Shown: in pieces, positions 63,605 to 64,000 of the stretch
Layout of the letters: each line of letters starts with the position of its first letter
Position numbering within the stretch: position 1 is the stretch's first letter
Assembly: GCA_963750535.1 (NCBI GenBank)
Contig: CAVVRF010000008.1
Location: 1-64,000, forward strand
Direction: 5' to 3'
Source of the DNA: JAKFWF01 sp963750535
GTDB taxonomy: Bacteria > Pseudomonadota > Alphaproteobacteria > Rhizobiales > Hyphomicrobiaceae
Length of the DNA stretch: 64,000 nucleotides
Program-made: the position numbers and the translations under genes
The notes under the pieces: model-generated
What the model saw: the letters and a program-made list of their open reading frames with translations, nothing else
What the model was told of the DNA's origin: nothing
Database searches by the model: none

Positions 63605-64000
63605 TCACGCCTCGCGCGAGGAGCCGGCTTCCCGGCTGGCCTCGGACCCGGTCGGCGCAATTTCCACCTCCCTCATGTCCACATACAACTCGTAGTGGTC
63701 CTCGAGCCGGTCGAGGAAGGTGGCGCACAGGTTCATCAGCAGGCCGAGCTCGATCCGCTCGGCGACGAGGAAGCCCTCGCCGACTTGCAGCGGGCCAAAG
63801 CGGTGCAGCCCCGGCGCATCGGCGGCGATGAGGCCGCGGGCGCGAAAATAGGCGACGACGTCGCTTCCGGCATGGAAATCGACGGACGTGGAATCGCCGA
63901 GCTCGGCGACGGCATCGCTCAGCGGCGCGGTGCCGGCGATGAAGAGATCGATCAGTGGCTTGTAGCGCGGATCGGCCGCCCGAACCTCGGCCGCGCGGGC
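63605..64000 (-). CDS. Unknown protein, C-terminal part (runs off the right edge)
   Basis: Open minus-strand frame of 131 codons entering from the right edge and ending at a TGA at 63605-63607. The end of the protein has an acidic/charged tail (VDMREVEIAPTGSEASREAG). No motif is recognised; PLQVGEGFLVAERIELGLLM and LEDHYELYVDM look like a compact alpha/beta domain. The frame shows codon usage like the neighbours and is the best reading of this stretch. I do not assign a family. Confidence 0.5.
   Translation of the reverse strand, partial: ARAAEVRAADPRYKPLIDLFIAGTAPLSDAVAELGDSTSVDFHAGSDVVAYFRARGLIAADAPGLHRFGPLQVGEGFLVAERIELGLLMNLCATFLDRLEDHYELYVDMREVEIAPTGSEASREAGSSREA

Noticed and set aside
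1..64000. tRNA genes, CRISPR arrays, insertion sequences
   Set aside because: No cloverleaf-like tRNA, no regularly spaced repeat-spacer pattern and no transposase motifs with terminal repeats were seen on reading.

Overview
The window is GC-rich, densely coded bacterial DNA, almost certainly from an alphaproteobacterium, probably Hyphomicrobiales or a close relative. The grounds are an alphaproteobacterial cysteine-poor DksA, a NasS/NasT nitrate system, two liv-type ABC operons, many SDR enzymes and a DUF1127 protein. The first ~1.86 kb (TonB-receptor tail and YCF48-like repeat protein) has a different character, closer to gammaproteobacteria. It ends exactly where a 5'-truncated ABC permease begins, so it may be an assembly join. 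About 25 single-base frameshifts are spread over at least 16 otherwise well-conserved genes, which points to uncorrected sequencing indels rather than gene decay. Genes are annotated over their full repaired span.

Layout. 1.9-10.6 kb: polar amino-acid ABC permease and ATPase, two CMD/AhpD-type peroxidase-like proteins, a flavoprotein oxidoreductase and a complete branched-chain-type ABC transporter with a fused LivH-LivM permease. 10.8-13.6 kb: FUSC-type membrane protein and an amidase. 13.6-26.2 kb: a complete assimilatory nitrate cluster nasT-nasS / leader / nrtA-nrtB-nrtD-nirB-nirD-nasA-cysG. The leader before nrtA holds a sigma-54-like promoter, a two-hairpin ANTAR target RNA with canonical hexaloops, and an intrinsic terminator whose 5' arm overlaps hairpin P2. 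This is a fully readable nitrate-responsive antitermination switch.

26.1-36.6 kb: a Dpp/Opp-type transporter with a NodB-fold deacetylase/imidase-like protein, a creatininase-family amidohydrolase, an isoaspartyl-peptidase-type Ntn hydrolase, a ketopantoate-reductase-like protein and an SDR. It is controlled by a divergent MarR protein with two identical-class 14-bp operators. 36.8-43.1 kb: a second liv operon ending in a cupin and an FAD monooxygenase. 43.1-45.4 kb: WYL regulator with twin 18-bp operators, DUF1127, VOC and Ogt genes. 45.3-47.0 kb: ABC-2 exporter.

47.9-51.3 kb: ECF sigma, anti-sigma and an S8 protease. 51.5-55.2 kb: MoxR ATPase, DksA and an LTA-synthase-like membrane sulfatase. 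55.3-63.6 kb: a probable catabolic block (three SDRs, D-amino-acid-oxidase-like enzyme, cupin, ThDP enzyme, NTF2-FMO fusion, DUF486). A partial unknown gene runs off the right edge. I saw no rRNA, tRNA, CRISPR array or insertion sequence.
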